A stretch of 64,000 nucleotides of DNA, taken from IMG/VR virus record IMGVR_UViG_3300005731_000013, positions 62,001-126,000 of that record. One strand, given 5' to 3'. Both the position numbers and the translations under genes were made by a program. This document shows, in pieces, positions 61,147 to 64,000 of this stretch (the first letter of the stretch is position 1; each line of letters begins with the position of its first letter). The DNA is from a virus. Below the pieces are notes generated by a model. That model had not been told where the DNA came from and searched no databases. It was given only the letters and a program-made list of their open reading frames with translations.

Positions 61147-62127
61147 ATGACAATGACTCCTATAAATGAGTTTGATATTGTGTTTATAAGTTATGACGAA
61201 CCAAATGCAGATAAAAATTGGCAAGACTTATTAGATAAGTGTCCTTGGGCTAAACGAAGTCATGGGGTATATGGTAGTGATGCAGCCCACAAGGCCGCCG
61301 CTGCATTATGTGAAACTTCTAGATTTATCACAGTCGATGCAGATAACATTGTCGATCCTGAATTCTTTAATGTAGAAATTGATATGTCATTGATTGGCAG
61401 TAAAGATGTTATTAGTTGGGCAGCCAAAAATGAAATTAATGGGTTAGTATATGGTAATGGCGGAATTAAATGTTGGCCAAAACATGTTGTTGAAACCATG
61501 CGAACACATGAAGCAGCACCTGAAAATAATAAACAGGCGCAAGTTGATTTTTGTTGGAATATTAATTACATACAAATGAATAATATGTATTCGACCATTT
61601 ACAATAATGCAAGTCCATATCAGGCATACAGAGCAGGATTTCGTGAAGGATGTAAAATGACATTAGATGCAGGTGATGTTGTGTCTAAATCAAATTTGAA
61701 TAAACTATATTATAAAAATTACAATAGGCTGTTAGTTTGGCAAAGTGTCGGACGGGATGTGACAAACGGCTTATGGGCCATCTATGGTGCACGTCTAGGT
61801 AGTATTATGACAAACATACGGCAAGATGAATGGGATTGGCGCGACGTGCGTGATTTTAAATGGCATGACCAATTTTGGAATAATAAAATCGCTCCTCAAT
61901 TTGAAGATGAAAATGGCGAAGTTTGTATCAATACCGGTTATAAGTGGTCTCCAGAAATTTTGGAAGCGGAAACTCGTGCCTTAGGTCAAATTGTAACAAA
62001 TGAGTTAGGTTTCGAAATGGCAGAATTGGACCAGGCTGGCAGTAAATTTTTCAAAAAAGTATATACTAACCCAGCAAGAGTTGCTCCGTTAGTCAAAGAA
62101 GATGACGTTACGAATGGAGTCAATTAA
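61147..62127 (+). CDS. GT-A glycosyltransferase-like protein 3
   Basis: 326 residues. FDIVFISYDEPNADKNWQDL opens a nucleotide-sugar-like Rossmann fold, and SRFITVDADNIVDPEFF carries a DxD motif at Asp64-Ala65-Asp66. Conserved-looking NGLVYGNGGIKCWPKHVVET and a Trp-rich C-terminal half (QDEWDWRDVRDFKWHDQFWN) follow. The YGNGG segment is typical of catalytic loops in these enzymes. Shine-Dalgarno AAAGGA precedes the ATG, and the stop overlaps the next ATG (TAATG), coupling it to the radical SAM gene. The substrate is unknown. Confidence 0.6.
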   Translation: MTMTPINEFDIVFISYDEPNADKNWQDLLDKCPWAKRSHGVYGSDAAHKAAAALCETSRFITVDADNIVDPEFFNVEIDMSLIGSKDVISWAAKNEINGLVYGNGGIKCWPKHVVETMRTHEAAPENNKQAQVDFCWNINYIQMNNMYSTIYNNASPYQAYRAGFREGCKMTLDAGDVVSKSNLNKLYYKNYNRLLVWQSVGRDVTNGLWAIYGARLGSIMTNIRQDEWDWRDVRDFKWHDQFWNNKIAPQFEDENGEVCINTGYKWSPEILEAETRALGQIVTNELGFEMAELDQAGSKFFKKVYTNPARVAPLVKEDDVTNGVN

Positions 62128-63683
62128 TGTCTAATGAATATCATAAAAATGCAATTGCAGCAAAAGAAAAATTGGGGTTGACTAGCAAGTCAATGTGCCT
62201 TGCTAAATGGTTACAGGTGAGTATGCATTTGCCACAAGGGTTAACTCAAAGTTGTTATCATCCGCCTACACATCATGTTGACATCAATAATCTAAAAAAA
62301 TCAAAAACTGCGTTGCATAATACTCCAGAAAAAATTAAACAACGACAAGAGATGCTTGATGGTAAACGTCCTTCAGGATGTGAATATTGTTGGAAAATTG
62401 AAGATGCGTCAAATGGACCACACTTATCTGACAGACATTATAAAAGTGGCGAGCGATGGGCAGCACCACATTATGATAATGTTATTAAAAGTGGAACAGG
62501 CGCTAATATTAATCCGACATACGTAGAGGTAAACTTCAATCAAGCATGTAATTTGAAATGTGTTTATTGCAGTCCGCATCTAAGCACGGCTTGGGAAAAG
62601 GAAATCAATAAACACGGAGATTTCAAATTTTCATCAGGCTATCGGCACAATAATATCGAGAGTCTAAAACAACAAAATTTGATGCCAATTGTAGGCGCAA
62701 ATAAAGATAATCCATATGTAACTGCATTTTGGGAATGGTGGCCTGAATTATATGAAACATTAGAAGTGTTTCGTATGACTGGCGGCGAACCACTGATGGA
62801 TAAAAATACATTCAAGGTTTTGGATTATGTCAATAATAATCCAAATGCTGCAATTGAATTAAGTATCACAAGTAATATGTGTCCTCCAGATAACAAATTG
62901 TTGGACAAATTTTTAGAATTGTTGACTGATATTGAACGACCTAGAATTTGGGAAGATAAAAATAAAATCAATCCAAACACAAATAATAATTGGTTCATAT
63001 CCCCCGCATGTAAACACTTTTCATTATATGTTAGTGTTGATTCTGTTGGTGCACAAGCTGAATATATACGGTCAGGACTTGATTTTGATATAATGAAGAC
63101 TAATGTGAATAAAGTATTAGATAACACACACAATACTACAATTTCATTCATCAATACATTTAATATTTTAAGTTTACCTCGTCTTAAAGAGTTTTTGCAA
63201 TTCATATTAGATTTGCGAGTCAAGTATGGTAAAGAATATCAACCTGTCAAACATATTTTGCCTGACAATGCAGCAGACCCTACTAATACAACAGATGCTT
63301 ACGAAGTGCGGCCAAGACAAAAGATATGGTTTGATATGCCATTTTTACAATTTCCAAATTGGCTAGATGTTCAAAATTTATCTGAATATCCAGAATATAT
63401 TGCAATGGTCGAAGATGCAATTGCATTTATGAATGAACACAAAGAAACAGATGATTATCATAATACATTTCATGGATTCAAAGAACATGAAATCGCTAAA
63501 TTAAGTCGTAATTTAGAAGTGATAAAGAATGGAAGACAACAAATTGATGACGATGCCTTGGCAGTCAATAAAAAAATGTTTTACGAATATGTGACGCAAT
63601 TAGATGCCCGCCGTAACACATCATTTATTGAAACGTTTCCTGAATTAAGCAAATGGTATGATGATTGTAAGAATAGTGTATGA
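62127..63683 (+). CDS. Radical SAM protein 1 with an N-terminal Cys-rich (twitch/SPASM-like) domain
   Basis: 518 residues. The radical SAM CxxxCxxC motif is CNLKCVYC (Cys141, Cys145, Cys148), which binds the [4Fe-4S] cluster that cleaves S-adenosylmethionine. The GGEP motif follows at 219-222 (RMTGGEPLMD). Before the barrel, four cysteines (Cys24 in MCLAKW, Cys43 in SCYHP, Cys85 and Cys88 in CEYCW) look like an auxiliary cluster site. Twitch/SPASM domains normally follow the barrel. The next gene repeats all four. The reaction is unknown. Family members modify peptides, sugars or nucleosides. It is coupled to the upstream glycosyltransferase and overlaps the next start (ATGA). Confidence 0.8.
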   Translation: MSNEYHKNAIAAKEKLGLTSKSMCLAKWLQVSMHLPQGLTQSCYHPPTHHVDINNLKKSKTALHNTPEKIKQRQEMLDGKRPSGCEYCWKIEDASNGPHLSDRHYKSGERWAAPHYDNVIKSGTGANINPTYVEVNFNQACNLKCVYCSPHLSTAWEKEINKHGDFKFSSGYRHNNIESLKQQNLMPIVGANKDNPYVTAFWEWWPELYETLEVFRMTGGEPLMDKNTFKVLDYVNNNPNAAIELSITSNMCPPDNKLLDKFLELLTDIERPRIWEDKNKINPNTNNNWFISPACKHFSLYVSVDSVGAQAEYIRSGLDFDIMKTNVNKVLDNTHNTTISFINTFNILSLPRLKEFLQFILDLRVKYGKEYQPVKHILPDNAADPTNTTDAYEVRPRQKIWFDMPFLQFPNWLDVQNLSEYPEYIAMVEDAIAFMNEHKETDDYHNTFHGFKEHEIAKLSRNLEVIKNGRQQIDDDALAVNKKMFYEYVTQLDARRNTSFIETFPELSKWYDDCKNSV

Positions 63684-64000
63684 ATAAATATTTTGAATAT
63701 AAACAGAATGTAATAGATAATATAAGTGATAGTTTTTGTGCAGCAAAATGGTTCAATGCGACTATATGGTTAGGGCATGGGCAGACTGTAAGTTGTCATC
63801 ATCCCGTATCACATAATATAGATGTTGACGATATAAAAACAAACCCGTCTGCATTGCATAACACAACTAAAAAAAAAGCAATGCGCAAGGACATGTTGGA
63901 AGGCATTCGTCCAGCTGAATGTACATATTGTTGGGCTATTGAAGATCAAAATAATGATACATTATCTGACAGAGTGTATAAGACTATAATTTATGATAAT
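63680..64000 (+). CDS. Radical SAM protein 2 (paralogue), 3' partial at window edge
   Basis: A frame opens at ATG 63680, overlapping the previous stop (ATGA), and remains open to the window end (107 codons). It reads FCAAKWFNATIWLGHGQTVS, then CHHP, ALHNTTKKKAMRKDMLEGIR and CTYCWAIED. This is clearly homologous to the first 100 residues of the previous protein, with Cys at the same four places. The radical SAM motif would lie beyond base 64000. Tandem duplication within one operon suggests two related substrates or a heteromer. Confidence 0.75.
   Translation, partial: MNKYFEYKQNVIDNISDSFCAAKWFNATIWLGHGQTVSCHHPVSHNIDVDDIKTNPSALHNTTKKKAMRKDMLEGIRPAECTYCWAIEDQNNDTLSDRVYKTIIYDN

Overview
The window is a contiguous piece of a T4-like myovirus genome (contractile tail, head built on gp20-gp21-gp22-gp23). 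It is AT-rich, densely packed and without host genes. The host cannot be named from the sequence. The large modular baseplate and spike proteins, the short gp53-like protein and the M15 peptidase on the spike protein resemble T4-like phages of aquatic and marine bacteria more than coliphage T4. This last point is inference.

Layout, left to right. (1) 1-1208: the 3' part of a gp15-like tail sheath stabiliser, running off the left edge. (2) 1220-5145: a mobile block of two convergent homing-endonuclease-like genes around a NUDIX hydrolase, closed by a terminator. (3) 5255-11079 (minus): the head operon in T4 order, gp20 portal, a small protein, an acidic core protein, gp21 protease, gp22 scaffold, gp23 capsid. 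(4) 11214-13544 (minus): a probable tape measure, divergent from (5) 13620-14710 (plus): a gp26-like hub/chaperone gene followed by an overlapping -1 frame at a slippery sequence. (6) 14711-15427: about 0.7 kb with no credible protein but many hairpins, a candidate large structured RNA. (7) 15428-23825 (minus): GIY-YIG protein, small protein, gp46 interrupted by an intein, homing endonuclease, gp47, homing endonuclease, late sigma factor gp55. (8) 23945-29391 (plus): baseplate hub and spike operon. (9) 29482-29976 (minus): two small genes behind a sigma70-type promoter that contains a palindrome. (10) 30087-58118 (plus): gp25, gp6, a 3573-residue giant protein, three large adhesins and three further tail proteins. 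(11) 58187-64000 (plus): a separately promoted operon with an alpha-helical protein, three glycosyltransferase-like proteins, one unknown protein and two tandem radical SAM proteins, the last cut by the right edge.

Regulation follows T4 logic. Motifs matching the late promoter TATAAATA lie before many virion genes, and gp55, which recognises that motif in T4, is encoded here. Sigma70-like promoters (TTGACA/T, 17-18 bp, TATATT/TATTAT/TAGAAT) precede gp55, gp47, the small-gene pair and the glycosyltransferase/radical SAM operon. At three genes the late motif sits exactly five bases before the ATG, which predicts leaderless late mRNAs.

The most notable points are the glycosyltransferase plus tandem radical SAM operon, the structured intergenic RNA candidate, the class 3 (WCT) intein in the P-loop of gp46, four paralogous nucleases that share a C-terminal acetyltransferase-like (Mom-like) domain, and the probable programmed -1 frameshift in the gp26-like gene.
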